Positions 48,321-59,932 of a stretch of 64,000 bases of DNA are shown piece after piece. The stretch is from Hemileia vastatrix (lineage: Eukaryota > Basidiomycota > Pucciniomycetes > Pucciniales > Zaghouaniaceae). Each line of letters begins with the position of its first letter. The first letter of the stretch is position 1. The stretch spans positions 5,965,001 through 6,029,000 of the forward strand of contig JASXTE010000017.1 in assembly GCA_030280995.1 (NCBI GenBank), written 5' to 3'. The notes below the pieces were generated by a model. The model was not told the origin of the DNA, did no database searches, and worked only from the letters and a program-made list of their open reading frames with translations. A program made the translations under genes and the position numbers.

Positions 48321-49008
48321 ATAGGGAGCCTTTCCAAAAAATGAAGTTGACTACGATACTTGCAACAAGCGACATAGCGCACGGACCACCCAACCAAGAA
48401 GTAAACTTTTGCCGCAACCGTGTTTCAAACTTGGGTTCAATCATTTAGGTTTATATTAAATTAAATCATATATTATTTTGAAGTGATTTTACAATCACTA
48501 TAGTAAGTTAACCTTTGCACCTCTCACTCATATTATTATATTTTTACTGCAATAACAGTGTTTGTGGCTTAATTGCTGATTCACTGAGTGTAAGTGTTCC
48601 TTATTTTTTTAATTCTTTTCCCAGTTGACCATAATAGAGTAAAACCCTTAGTCCTAGAGGACAATTAAATTTTAATAAATTATTAAATTAATTTTATTAT
48701 TATTTTCTGCTTATTGGTTGACCATAACAGTACTCAGTACTTAGTCCCAATATTGCCAATATATTAATTTTGGTATTAATTATTTTGGTTGACTTATAAA
48801 CCTTTATTGGTTGGTCCCATTTTAATTATTGTTATTTCTTAATAAAAATAATTGTAATTACATTTATTTGTATTACATTTTTTTTAATAAATTGATTTTT
48901 GATAAAATTTTTTTTTTGTTTTGTTAAAAATTCAATAATTTATATTTTATTTTGAAATTAAAAATTTAAATCATTAAAATAATTTAGATTTTTTTTTTCA
49001 CAGTTTAA
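48321..49008 (+). other. Element E 5' leader with primer-binding-like site
   Basis: ATAGGGAGCCTTTCC (48321-48335) directly follows the LTR. A GC-richer patch (about 48340-48430) corresponds to the CpG-dense patch of C. No gene is visible before ATG 49009. Confidence 0.6.
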
Positions 49009-49147
49009 ATGTCAAGTAGTTTGGCTAACAGCAGGGATAGCTTACATGTGGATGAAATTGAAGTGGATGGTGACACTGAATCTGTAGGTTCTTCTAAATT
49101 AACTTACAAAAATTATTCAGCTGATAAAAAACCTTCAGGACGTGGAA

Positions 49148-49654
49148 ATGGAAGGAGAAGTGGCAAACCCCCATCACCAAACACCTCTGAAAGAAGTAAA
49201 ACCTCTAATAAATCATGAAAATCAACTAAAAGGTATAAAAATAAGAAAGATACCACTGACACAACAAGTAAACAACCTGTACAGTCACATCAAAGAACTG
49301 AGAGCAGAAAGTATGAAGTACAAGGCAAGAGTAGACACACTCTGGAAGCAGATGCAGGAATTATTAGATCCCAAACAGGCTCAACCTCCTCATTTCCCAG
49401 CCTCCCAGCCTCAGCCTCAACCTCAGCCAAATAAAGTACCCAGCTCCTTCACGCAAAATCAAAGCACTTTGCTGGTGGAGAAGTGGAAATGGGATTTCTT
49501 GATGAGCCATTACCAACAGAATGTTCAGCAACCAACAGCTCAACACCCTGGCCCATCCAGGACACCAACCTACCATCCATCTCCTCAGTCCCATCCTTAT
49601 CAGGGAGGCAGAAGAAAGAAGGCACAGGGGAAGTTTCCTCCCTTGCCATGGTGA
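49148..49654 (+). CDS. Overlapping +1-frame ORF of element E, 168 aa, still open
   Basis: It starts at ATG 49148 (MEGEVANPHHQTPLKEVKPL), 139 nt after the Gag-Pol ATG in the +1 frame. It keeps KIRKIPLTQQVNNL, a coiled coil (HIKELRAESMKYKARVDTLW), a Pro/Gln linker, LLVEKWKWDF and GGRRKKAQGKFPPLPW. The TGA stop lies inside a GTGAGT donor. The Gag frame over the same DNA has a stop at 49216, yet this frame is unbroken. Translation today is doubtful because the element is decayed. It may be a fossil that happened to escape stops. Confidence 0.7.
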   Translation: MEGEVANPHHQTPLKEVKPLINHENQLKGIKIRKIPLTQQVNNLYSHIKELRAESMKYKARVDTLWKQMQELLDPKQAQPPHFPASQPQPQPQPNKVPSSFTQNQSTLLVEKWKWDFLMSHYQQNVQQPTAQHPGPSRTPTYHPSPQSHPYQGGRRKKAQGKFPPLPW

Positions 49655-49705
49655 GTAATGTGTTTGATAAACATGTTGGTATGTATAATAACAAATCTTC
49701 TTCAG
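49651..49705 (+). other. Intron-like segment in element E gag (55 nt)
   Basis: It reads GTGAGT at the start, ATAATAAC about 14 nt before the end, and CTTCTTCAG at the end. GTAATATTGTGGA follows. The position matches the segments in A, B, C and F, and the length is 1 mod 3. Confidence 0.42.
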
Positions 49706-52700
49706 GTAATATTGTGGATCCTGGTTAAAGAACAGTTAAACCCTTAAAAAGACAACTTTCTTTAATGAGTAGCCCCAATGATGTAATTAGCAAATTATCA
49801 TTTGATGAAACTTTACATTTGACTTCTACTTCTTTAATTAATCCTTCTCTTGCAATTAAAAATGATTCTGTTTCACCTGAAGTCTATACTTTAATTGAGA
49901 AAACTTCTGAAGAAATATTGAAAGATACCCTTGATTTTAATGTTGTGAAAGACAAACATTTAAGAGATGTTTTAATACATGAGAGTGATAGATTAAATAA
50001 TTTTCACTTGCATTGTAAAGTAAGTTCTTCTGTACAAGATACAGCTTATTTTAAAATCAAAGAAACCTTGAATATTGTTCTTAGCCAACAAAAACAAATA
50101 AGGAGTGACCATAAATCTATCTCAGATAAGAATATCAATCTGCAAAAAACCTTAAGTGAATTGAAACCCCTTATTGAGGAAAATTATTCATTAAAAGGTG
50201 AAATTAAATCTCTACAAAATGAGTTTAAAAAGCTAAAAAATGATTTCCATGCACTAAGTGCCAAACACACAGTTTCTGAGGACAGAAATGTTTTATCCCT
50301 TGAAAAATTAAATGACCAGATGTCTGAAATTCCAAAGATAAGAAACTATGTGTCTGACCTACAAGAAAAATTTTCAACCTTAAACATCAATAATTATGGT
50401 ATAAATGAGAATTTTGCCCATAAGCTGCATAAAAACAAGGGAAAAGAAACTGAAAAGAGCTCCTCTTTTCTTCCTCATATTTTAGCCATTAAACAACCTG
50501 ACAATGAGTCTGTAAAATCTTTTGCTACTAGCAAAAAATCTTGTGATGGTCATGTACCAGCTGTTTCTGTAAATAATGAAATTTCTGAACACATGGATAA
50601 ACTTCAGGAATTATTAATGATAAATAATTCAAACCAAAGGATGGACCATCCCAGTAGTCAGAAAAATTGGCCTAAATTGGACCAATATCCTAACTTTGAT
50701 GGTGATTCTTCCTCTGATTGGCAACACTTTATCCAAAGAATTGATAATTTAAAGAGATCTTTTAAACTACCTGATGAGGAATTTGTTTCTAAGCTAATTT
50801 CTTTATTTTCCAATGTAGCCTTGATGTGGTATGAATCTGTTCTATTAGATAACAGCCATTATACATGGAATGATTGGAAATCCTTGATTGAGAATCAGTT
50901 TGATGGTTCAAAATTCAGGTTGGCTCAGCAAAGACTGTATGAGAATACTAGATATGTATCCTCCTCTGTTGAAAAACCCATTGTTTTTTTTATGAAAGTA
51001 ACAAAAATCTTGAGAGCAATTGATCCAAAGATGGATTATGATATTTGGAGAGATAAAATCTTGTATAAATTACCAAATTCTCTTAGAGATTTAATTGTAG
51101 CTAGAACTGAGCATGTGAGGGAACATTCTTCTTTCATTAATATCTGTAATGAGGTACTGCTCAACCATAGATATGAACCAAAGAATTACCTTGGAAAATC
51201 TTATCATGATCAAAATAAACCCTCTACAAAGCCCCCAGAAATATCTGGTAAACCCTCTGCCCCAGTTGCACCTAAAAAATATGCAACAAATACTTGTTAT
51301 AAATGTTACAAATCATGGCAAAAGGGTCATGTTTGTGACAAGAAAATTTATCTTTTTGAACAAAATGAAGACACTGATGAGGCTGAAATTGATATCAATA
51401 ATTCTTCTAGTGACTGTGAAAGTAATATCTCCTATGACAAAGAATCTGTTAAAGATGTTTTAATGTTGGAACAGGATGTCCATTATTTAGATAATATATC
51501 TGAAGAATGTGTATTGGATTTATCTTCAGTGGAAAATGCTGAAATATTTAAAGATATTTCTAACAATTCTATAGCCATATCTCCTTTGAAGGCACCTGTT
51601 ATCATTAATGGTAAAAATTTTGATGTAGTTCTTGACTCTAGTGCTGGAGGAAGTGTAGTGCCTGAAAGAGCCTTAGCTTCAGTAGAAAAGGATTATTTGA
51701 GTAAACTGTTACCTATGACTTCTGAAAAATGGAGAGGGTATGGTTCTACCTTGTGTCTTATTGGCAAATACAAAACCTCTGTATTCTTCAAATATAATGG
51801 TGGTTTTGTCAGAGCTATTTGTGAATTTGTTGTCATGAAAAATGATAATTTAAGAAATTGGTTTATTATGGGTAATGATATTTTAACCATGTTTGGTGTG
51901 AAATTGGACCCATAAAATAATTGCTTCACCTTGGGATTGAATGGTAAAAGAAAATTCAAAATTTCCTCCCCTAGAAAACCTTCTGGGCATCTTTTAAAGT
52001 CTTTTAACTCACTGATCCAGTGTAAAGGTAGACCAACAATTGAAATGGATGATTTATTAAATGAAATAAATACTGCTTCTTTTGGTGATCAGTTAAATAG
52101 TGAACAAAAGGATTCTATAATTGCCTCAATTACCTCCTTTCCAGTGGCTTTTGCTCATGGTTCTCATGTCTTAGGAAGTGTTCAGGAGAAAAGAAAATTA
52201 CCTTATCCTGTAACTTGAATGATATTCCTCCTACCCTTAGGAAAAAACCATATCCTGCTTCTCCAAAAAAAAGAAAGGATATTGAAGATAATATTGCCAC
52301 ATTATTGAAAATTAATATCATTGAGAAAGTGGATGTCACCTCCAAGTATTGTGTCATCTCCCCAGTCTTGATTTCTCATGAAAAGGATAAGGCTAGGTTA
52401 TGTGGAGATTCCAGAGCATTAAACACTTATACTGTTGATAATATTTATCCTTTACCCAGAATTAATTCAATACATGCTACCTTGCAAGGTGCAAATTTTA
52501 TTAGTTGTCTGGATGGTAATAAAGGGTATCATCAGGTTCCAGTTGAGAAAAATTCTCAAATTTTTTTGCTTATTGCTACTTATATGGGAATATATATGTA
52601 TTTTAGAATGCCATTTGGCCCTAAAAATTCACCTTCACTTTTCCAAAAAGTCATTGATAACACTTTCCATCAGGAAATAATTGAAGGATGGCTTATGGTG

Positions 52701-55165
52701 TATATTGATGATATCATAGTTTTTTCTAAAACTTTTGATGAACATATGACTCATTTAAATAGAATTTTTCAAAAAATGGATGAAATCAATATGAACTTGT
52801 CCTTAAAAAAGTGTAAATTTGGCTTTCAATCTTTAAAAGTCCTTGGCCATGTTGTGTCAGTCCTACAAATTTGTGTAGACCACAACAAAGTTGCTGCAAT
52901 TCAAAATGTAAAGGCACCAACTTCTGTAAGAGAAATCCAAAGTTTTTTGGGTATGTGTGGCTATTATAGACAATATATTAAAAATTATCAGGTCATAGCC
53001 TTTCCTCTTACCAAACTAACTACGAAAGATGTTGCATTCATCTGGAATACTGACTGTCAAAAAGCTTTTGATGCATTAAAATGTTGTTTAATGACAGCCT
53101 CTATCTTGGCTCTTCCAGATTTCAACAAACCTTTTGTCCTGTATACAGATGCTAGCTTTGTTGGTCTGGGTGCTACCCTTCACCAGAAACAAATTATTAA
53201 TGATAAATCCTCAGAGGTTGTAATTTGTTATCTTTTAAGAACGTTGAGAAATAGTGAATTGAAATATGGTGCCACTCAATTAGAGTGCTTAGCAGTTGTT
53301 TGGTCTCTTGAGAAGCTTCATTACTACCTGTATGACCAAAATTTTGAATAGATAACTGACTGTAGTGCTGTGAAGTCCCTCTTGAACCTAAAAACACCAA
53401 ATAGACATATGTTTAGGTGGCAGCTTGCTTTTCAAGAGTACTGAGGTAGAATGACAATTATCCATAGGGCTGGAAATGTTTATTCTAATGTTGATATACT
53501 GTCCAGATTGCCTCTTCCAAATAATGACTCCAATCCTGCTTATGTACCTGAAGATGATACTGTTCATATCCATGGTATATTTATAGTTGATATAGAATAA
53601 GAAGAATTATTACAATTAATTCTGGATTCAAATGATAAAGATTCTGATTTAAATAAATTAGTTACTATCTTAAATGATCCTAAGAATTCTTCAATTCAAG
53701 CATTTATTAAAACTCTTCCTTCAAAGTATCGAAATGCTTTGATTAAGGGAAAGTTTTCTATTGAAGATGGTTATATATATTATAGAAGACAGCTTACTAA
53801 TGTAATTGTAATTCTTCCTTCTATGAAAGAAACTATCCTCAAAATTTGTCATGATGACATATTAGCTGGTCATTTTGATCTTGAAAAGACATTAATTAGA
53901 ATCAAAAACACTGCTTGGTGGGCTAATATGTCTGAAGATACAAAATTATATGTTGAATCTTGTGATCCCTGCCAGAAATATAAAAGGTTGACAGGTAAAA
54001 GAGCAGGGTTATTACAACATATTGAAGCACCTGATGCTCCTTGGAAAATAATTAACATGGATTTTGTCACTGGTCTTCCTATAACGGGTAAAGACGTTAT
54101 AACTCTTGTTGAGTAATAGTAGATAGATTCACAAAAATGTGAAAATTTTTCCCACCCACAAAGATGTATCAACAAAAGAATTAGCTTTCTTATGATGGTC
54201 TTACATGTTTAATATTATTGGATTTCCAAAATCCATTATCTCTGATAGAGATCCAAAATTTACTTCGGAGTTTTGGACCTCTGTGATGGATATTTGTGGC
54301 TGTGAGTTAAAGTTGTCTACAGCTCACCATCCTCAGACTGATGGTCTAGCTGAAAGAATGATTCAAACTCTGGAAGATATGATTAGAAGGTATTGTGCCT
54401 TTGGATTAGAATATAAAGACAATGACAGATTTACTCCTGACTGGGTCACTCTATTGCCTGGTCTTGAATTTGCATATAATAGCACTGTTCATTCTGTCAC
54501 TGAAAAAAAGCCTTTTGAGCTTTGGTTAGGTTATTTCCCAAATGCTCCTGCTCAAATTCTCAATAATAAATTATCTAAGTTGGAACTACACCCTGGTGTA
54601 AAATCTTTTATGCAAATGCAACAGCTATGCAGAAAACATGCTCAAAGCTGTATTGATAAAGCATTTGAATATGAAAAGAAGAGATGGGATAAATCCCATA
54701 AAGAATACACATTTAACAAGGGTGATGAAGTGTTGATTTCTACTGTGTGATTCAATCTACAAGGTAACAACAAATTAAAAGATCCTTTTGTAGGACCATT
54801 TTTTGTTAAAAGAATGGTTGGAGATAATTCAGTAGAAGTTGTATTGTATTATCCATATGATAGGAAACATCCTGTTTTTCCCATTTCTTTGCTTAAGCCT
54901 TATACTTCCAACATTGACTTATTTCCGAAAAGAAGGGGAAGACCTAAGAAAAACCATCAGGTAGTCACAGAAACTGGTGAAATTAATAAAATTCTCAATG
55001 ATAGAATTATCACTTCTGAAAGAGGTACTGAATAATTATTGAGATATAAGAACAAATAATCTGAACATGATGCATGGATATCTGGAAAGGAGATTTCAAA
55101 TCTTCCTACTCTGTTAAAGAAGTACAAAAATAAAAAATCTTAGCATTTTTTTTATTGTTTTTTTT

Positions 55166-55177
55166 AGAGTGAGGGAG
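55166..55177 (+). other. Element E polypurine-like tract
   Basis: AGAGTGAGGGAG sits between a T-rich run and TGTCAG of the 3' LTR. Confidence 0.65.
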
Positions 55178-56659
55178 TGTCAGCCAGGCTATACCAGGAG
55201 CACAGTAAATGATATGTTGATTTATTGTACCTGAAAGAGGGCGTAAATTATGCATTTTTATGTATATAAATTAATATTTTATTGCATAATAAAATTATAT
55301 AAGTATCTTATTAAATATAAGTGTTATATTAATTTTATTGTTATATAAATTATTTATACATTTAAATTAAGCATGATATATTTTATATTATATAAATTTT
55401 GGCGCATTTTTATGTATTTAATAATTATAAATTAATAATTAATTAATTATGAACATATATTATAATTATAAGTGTAAAATTGACTTATAATGTAATTAAA
55501 TTTATATATTATATAAAACTTTTCATATATTATTAAACAATAATATTGGGCGCTTTTTTTACCCTTAATTGTGTCAGTAAAATTATTAAATAAATTATAA
55601 CACTTATTTAATAACATGGTATTAAAATTCTCACTTTAAATTAATTATATGTTTATTGTGCCAACACCCAGATCCACAGGTGATCAGTGTTGCCTGTTCC
55701 ACTCTCCGGTAGGAATAAGATTTATTACTAAAAAGTACTAACCTATTGTGCCGACACCCAGATCCATGGGTGATCATTCTTGCCTGTTCCACTCTCTGGT
55801 AGAAATGAGGAACAGGTGAGTGGGTCGCGGCATACTATATACAATACTTGCCGTGTAACCTAAACTAACCTAACTTCCACTATAAAAATTTTTCATTTAA
55901 ACTAATTTTTGATTTAATTACATAGTTAAAACAATTAATTAAAATTGCTTTATACTGGATTGAATTGATTACATGGATTTTGGTGTGAAAATAATTCTAA
56001 TTGTTTTAATTAAACCCTTTACATCTCACTGTAATATCTGTTTTAGGTTATTTTACTCACTGTTCTCATGTTTCAGACTTACTTGGCTACTAATTATTTT
56101 AATTAATTGTTTTGGGAAGTTATTGTGGGAAAATTAGTTACTTACTCATGGGTTTTGTTTATTGTCTCATGCTTTTCTCTCAATCTCTATGTTTAGTTCT
56201 ATTCTTTTATATTCTTGTTTCATTTAAATACTCTTTTGTAAGTACTCTTTTGTGACGCTTCAGAGGGTCCTTTGCCTAAAAAATGCTTTGGATAATTCCC
56301 TGTAGCTGCATCATTTATAATACACTCAAACTTGAACATACTTTAATATAAATACATTTATTATCATTTTTATTATTATTATAATTCTAATTTAAATTTT
56401 ATATAAATAATTACATGTTGCAATAGGTCTAATAACAATAATAGTGTTTTCCGCGCATTGAAAATAACTACTTATTAAATATTTATATTAAAATTTATTA
56501 AACCTCACTGTTGTATAAAGTCCTTACAGTCTACTCGTTGCCTCCCTTTTAAAATAATTATAGCACTTTATTATTTTATTTCAATCCCCTTCATATTACC
56601 TTTTTTCCTCCTTTCCATTTCTCCTTCTTTCTCCTCTTCTTCTGGATGACCGGCTGATA
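55178..56659 (+). repeat. Element E 3' LTR with internal insertion
   Basis: The 1,482-bp copy begins TGTCAGCCAGGCTATACCAG and ends GACCGGCTGATA. The extra length against the 5' LTR is mainly one insertion at about 55655-55890. Confidence 0.92.
55655..55890. repeat. Insertion of about 236 bp in E 3' LTR, with 90-bp direct duplication
   Basis: The segment is absent from the 5' LTR. It starts ATTGTGCCAACACCCAGATC, and a second copy with few changes starts 90 bp later at 55745. It continues with a GC-richer piece (gtgagtgggtcgcggcat) and aacctaaactaacctaactt. I found no coding capacity or certain target duplication. It could be a SINE-like or other short element. Confidence 0.55.
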
Positions 56660-56757
56660 GAACTAAAAAAATAAAAAATAAAAAATAAAAAATAAAAAAT
56701 AAAAAATAAAAAATAAAAAATAAAAAATAAAAAATAAAAAATAAAAAATAAAAAATA
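56660..56757. repeat. TAAAAAA heptamer array
   Basis: After the second GAACT copy, about 13 near-perfect TAAAAAA units run to about 56757. It continues the A-rich block interrupted by element E. Confidence 0.85.
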
Positions 56758-58065
56758 TTAAATATTAAAAGTTAGTGATGCATTCAATGTTACCATGTGT
56801 TTATTTTTATAATCTCTTCTATTAATTTCTTAGTCAAAGCACTAATCAATCACTATTTTATTATTTGCTATACTGAAATAAACCATCATAATGACACTCT
56901 GTTAGACCTGTGCCAAGGTGTTATTGTTTACATCTACTGTATTATATTCTATCTATCACTTCTAATCTGTCTATTTATCCTAAGTTTGGCCTTTTAAGAA
57001 TCACCAAATTACACTGAATTATTAACCAACTAAAACTGATTATTAAATATGAAAGGTAAGACATGCATTCAATTTTACCATGTATTTAGTTTGATATTCT
57101 CTTCTCTTTATTTCTTTCGCAAAACACTAATCAATCACTATTTTTTTACTTGCTATACTGCAATAAAACAACATAATGACACTTTGTTACACTTGTGTCC
57201 AGTTTGGATTTTAATCATTTCCAACTTACACTAAATTAGTATTTAAATAAATCTACACCAGAAAAAAAATGTGAGCACCTGATTGCAAGCGCCAATCCCT
57301 ATCTTTGATTTGATTCAGTTCTAGCTCAGCTGTAATTTGTTGGCTAGACTGTGCACTGAACACTGAGAATTCTAGCTCACATGGCATCAAATCTGAGTTA
57401 TTCTTGAATCACAAGAGGATTGAGGGATTGGCACCTGCTAGTAGGTTCCAGGTGTTTTTTTATGGTGCTAGTTATTAAATATAAAAGGTTAGATCTCTAA
57501 GCATCACCATCTTACATTGAATTAGTAGATAAATAAATCAGATTATTAAATATAAAAGGTTAGCTGTCCATTCAATATTACCATGTTTTTAGTTATATAT
57601 TCTCTTTTATTTATTTCCTTCTCAAAGCAATAATAAATCAAAACTTTATTTTTTTGCTATACTGAAATAAAAAATCATCACAACACTCTGTTACACTTGT
57701 TTCCAGGTTGGCTGTTTAGGCATTGGCAACTTACACTGAATTAGTAACTAACTAAATCTGATTATTAAATATAAAATTTTAGCCGTGCATTCAATGTTAC
57801 CATGTATTTAGCTTTATATTATCTTCTATTTATTTCTTTCTCAAAGCACTAATTAATCACTATTTTGTTGTTTGCTATACTGCAATAAACCATCATCATG
57901 ACACTCTGTTACACTTGTGTCCAGGTATTATTGCATCCATCTAATATATTATATTATATCTATCACATCTAATCTGTTTCTTTATCCTAAGGTTGGCCCT
58001 TTAAGGACCACCAACTTAAACTGAATTAGTAAATAACTAAATCTGATTGTTAAATATAAAAGTCT
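56758..58065. repeat. Tandem repeat, units of about 219 and 283 bp
   Basis: Units begin gattattaaatataaaag at about 57038, 57541, 57760 and 58044, with a first unit from about 56756 and a short partial unit from 57470. Each contains gcattcaatgttaccatg, aagcactaatcaatcac and gacactctgttacact. Longer units carry an extra stretch near atctatcac...taatctg. One unit is interrupted by MITE copy 2. Units differ from each other at many sites, so the array is old. No coding frame is shared. Confidence 0.8.
57256..57467. mobile_element. MITE copy 2 (212 bp, TIRs, 3-bp TSD CTA)
   Basis: It starts CACCAGAAAAAAAATGTGAG and ends GTTTTTTTATGGTG, with CTA at 57253-57255 and 57468-57470. Its ends and middle match copy 1 at 5647-5866. 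It sits inside a tandem-repeat unit. Confidence 0.82.
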
Positions 58066-58373
58066 ATAAATGGTTGTTTTCAGCTTGGTACTTATATTTT
58101 CACTCCAACTTATGTGCCAGTACAGAGAAAATTTTTATTTACCACTAGCTCAATTAAGCACTCTCAGCTCACTGACCCCCTGTCAATCAGCTTTCACCTC
58201 CCCCACTCTCCTCACTCTTTTTTCTTAGAGTCTTATGTTTTAAATTTTTCTTCCCTCACCATTGTTTTTAAATTAAACAATTTTTTAATTTATTTACTTA
58301 TTGCTCTTTTTTCTTCCTTTGTAAGTTATTTGTCTTCATTATCACTTAATTTACAGATTAAAATACTCCTACA
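58066..58373. other. Spacer before the Tc1/IS630-like pseudogene
   Basis: AT- and pyrimidine-rich DNA. An 87-codon ORF here has low-complexity Ser/Leu/Phe composition and I do not support it as a gene. Confidence 0.5.
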
Positions 58374-58487
58374 ATGACATATATTAAATATGATCACCAA
58401 ATTAAAGTAACAGTCATAATGGAAGATTTAAATGGTAAATCTCTGAAGGATATTAATGAGAAGTGTTATTGTCAAGTTCATGAAAAC

Positions 58488-59932
58488 TGTCAGTGTATGC
58501 TACTATCTAAGTATTATTTAATAGTAAATATTAATAGTACTACTAATTTTTGATAAATGATTTAGTGATTAAACCTCAGGGGAAGACTAATAAAATAGTT
58601 ATTCTCAGTATTAACTCACAATATTTTGATTGGTGCACCCTAGTGGCGGAAAATAGGCTTATAAGATATAGTTATAGCTAATATAAAGATAATATCAATT
58701 TATAGGTGCTTTAAAATATATTTTTATATTATAATAATTGTATTATAATGTTAATTTGTGTTTTAGTAGGTGATTTATTGATTTAATGATGTCCAATAAC
58801 CCGTCAAATCCTCCCTTATACCAAAATCCACTAGAGTGCACAGACCTTCAATCCAGATGATGTCACTGCTCTCCCTGGCAATTACAGCACTTTGAGGGCT
58901 CATCACCTCCCCATGGCATCCACTTCAAGAAGTCTTGACACCTAGACCTCCAGTAAGGACCCTCCATCACAATTAATGATATCATAGATCCATACCTTAA
59001 ATAGAGAAAACAGATAAAAGCAGATACCATAAAGAAGCAGGTAAAATAACTCATCCAAAGAGTAAAGAATAAAGCCCAAAGAATATAAAGGAACAAAATC
59101 AACTGTCCAAGCCCCCAATAAAATCCTCTAGCATCAATATTAACCCAGTAATCATATCCCAACCCATAAATCCGTGAAAATCCATCAAAGGTAGCAGATT
59201 AGGTTGTCCTAACTGGATATTTGCACCTGAAAAAGGTGTATATGCTTGTGTAGGCTTTGTGAGTCCATTGAATACATCCATATGACATAAAGTAAGCAGA
59301 AAAATAATGCTTATAGGCTATTTAGAGGTTTAAAACTGCTTATAGACCTATCTATATCTATAAAAGAACTGGTGCCCTAACTTCCTAAAAAATAGCAAAT
59401 TACGCCACTAACCTAACTGACCCCAACTGATTCAACATTGAATACTCAGACTGCGCATTGCTTGATGCAACAGCCACACCAGCAGTTCTCAATTTGCAAC
59501 CACTAATTCTACTAAAAACCTGAGATTGTAAGATATATGTATCTATATATAACTATCATGCAAGGTGCGTGCCAGCTGACCATCTGTGTAGAAGAGTGGT
59601 AGCAGGCTTGTATATACATAATATAACTACATATTTCACTGAATATGAGGTTTATGCAAACATATAAGCTTATGTATCTCTATAATTAATTAATATCACT
59701 TAAGATAAGTATATCATGACTCCATTAGCATCTTAATAAGTATTATGGGCTATTGATAAGCTATTTAAGCTTATATAAGTCATTTAATAGTGCAATAAAT
59801 ATATATATATAAGCATAATAACCATATATATAAGTATAATAACCATAATTTTTACTTATAAGCTTCATGCAATTAAGGTTATCTTATTTTAAGAATAAGA
59901 AATACTCAGTCCTGGGAATACCTAGGCTGACA
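58488..59932 (-). mobile_element. Solo LTR of the B family
   Basis: It runs from TGTCAGTGTATGC to CCTAGGCTGACA and is collinear with the B LTR (shared tgatttagtgattaaacctc and catcacctccccatggc). AAAAC flanks it at 58483-58487 and 59933-59937. It is longer than the 1,178-bp B LTR mainly because of an insertion at about 59352-59610. There is no internal element sequence. Confidence 0.9.
59352..59610. repeat. Insertion of about 259 bp in the solo B-type LTR
   Basis: The B LTR is collinear on both sides, but this stretch is missing from it. The minus strand contains TGGTCAGCTGG near 59575-59590, resembling a Pol III box A. A box-B-like GGTTGCAAATT lies about 90 nt further on, which is too weak and too distant to be convincing. 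SINE origin is possible but unproven. Confidence 0.4.

Larger units (their letters stand above)
49009..55143 (+). pseudogene. Element E gag-pol polyprotein, heavily mutated
   Basis: Starting at ATG 49009 (MSSSLANSRDSLHVDEIEVD), the sequence follows the C polyprotein to a TAG at 55141. The longest open stretch (49765-51915) covers the coiled coils, capsid-like region, zinc knuckle (CYKCYKSWQKGHVC) and protease, whose LDSSAGG shows the catalytic Gly changed to Ser. Stops occur at 49216, about 49726, 51913, 53349, about 53442, about 53598, about 54197, 54748 and 55033. Frameshifts lie near 52190 and 54100. RT keeps VYIDDIIVF and the integrase keeps HPQTDGLAERM. It is non-functional as a polyprotein gene. 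Confidence 0.94.
47049..56659 (+). mobile_element. Full-length but decayed Ty3/Gypsy element E
   Basis: The target duplication GAACT lies at 47044-47048 and 56660-56664. The LTR ends are TGTCAG...CTGATA in both copies. The internal order on the plus strand is primer-binding-like site, leader, gag-pol with many stops, and polypurine-like tract. It is the same family as C and F. It is the only full-length Gypsy element here on the plus strand. Confidence 0.95.

Noticed and set aside
55855..55880. aacctaaactaacctaactt as an interstitial telomere repeat
   Set aside because: Units are irregular and do not match CCCTAA closely. It lies inside an inserted repeat.
56660..56757. Regular array that could suggest a CRISPR or telomere
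   Set aside because: It is a continuous TAAAAAA heptamer with no spacers, and it does not match TTAGGG-type telomere repeats.
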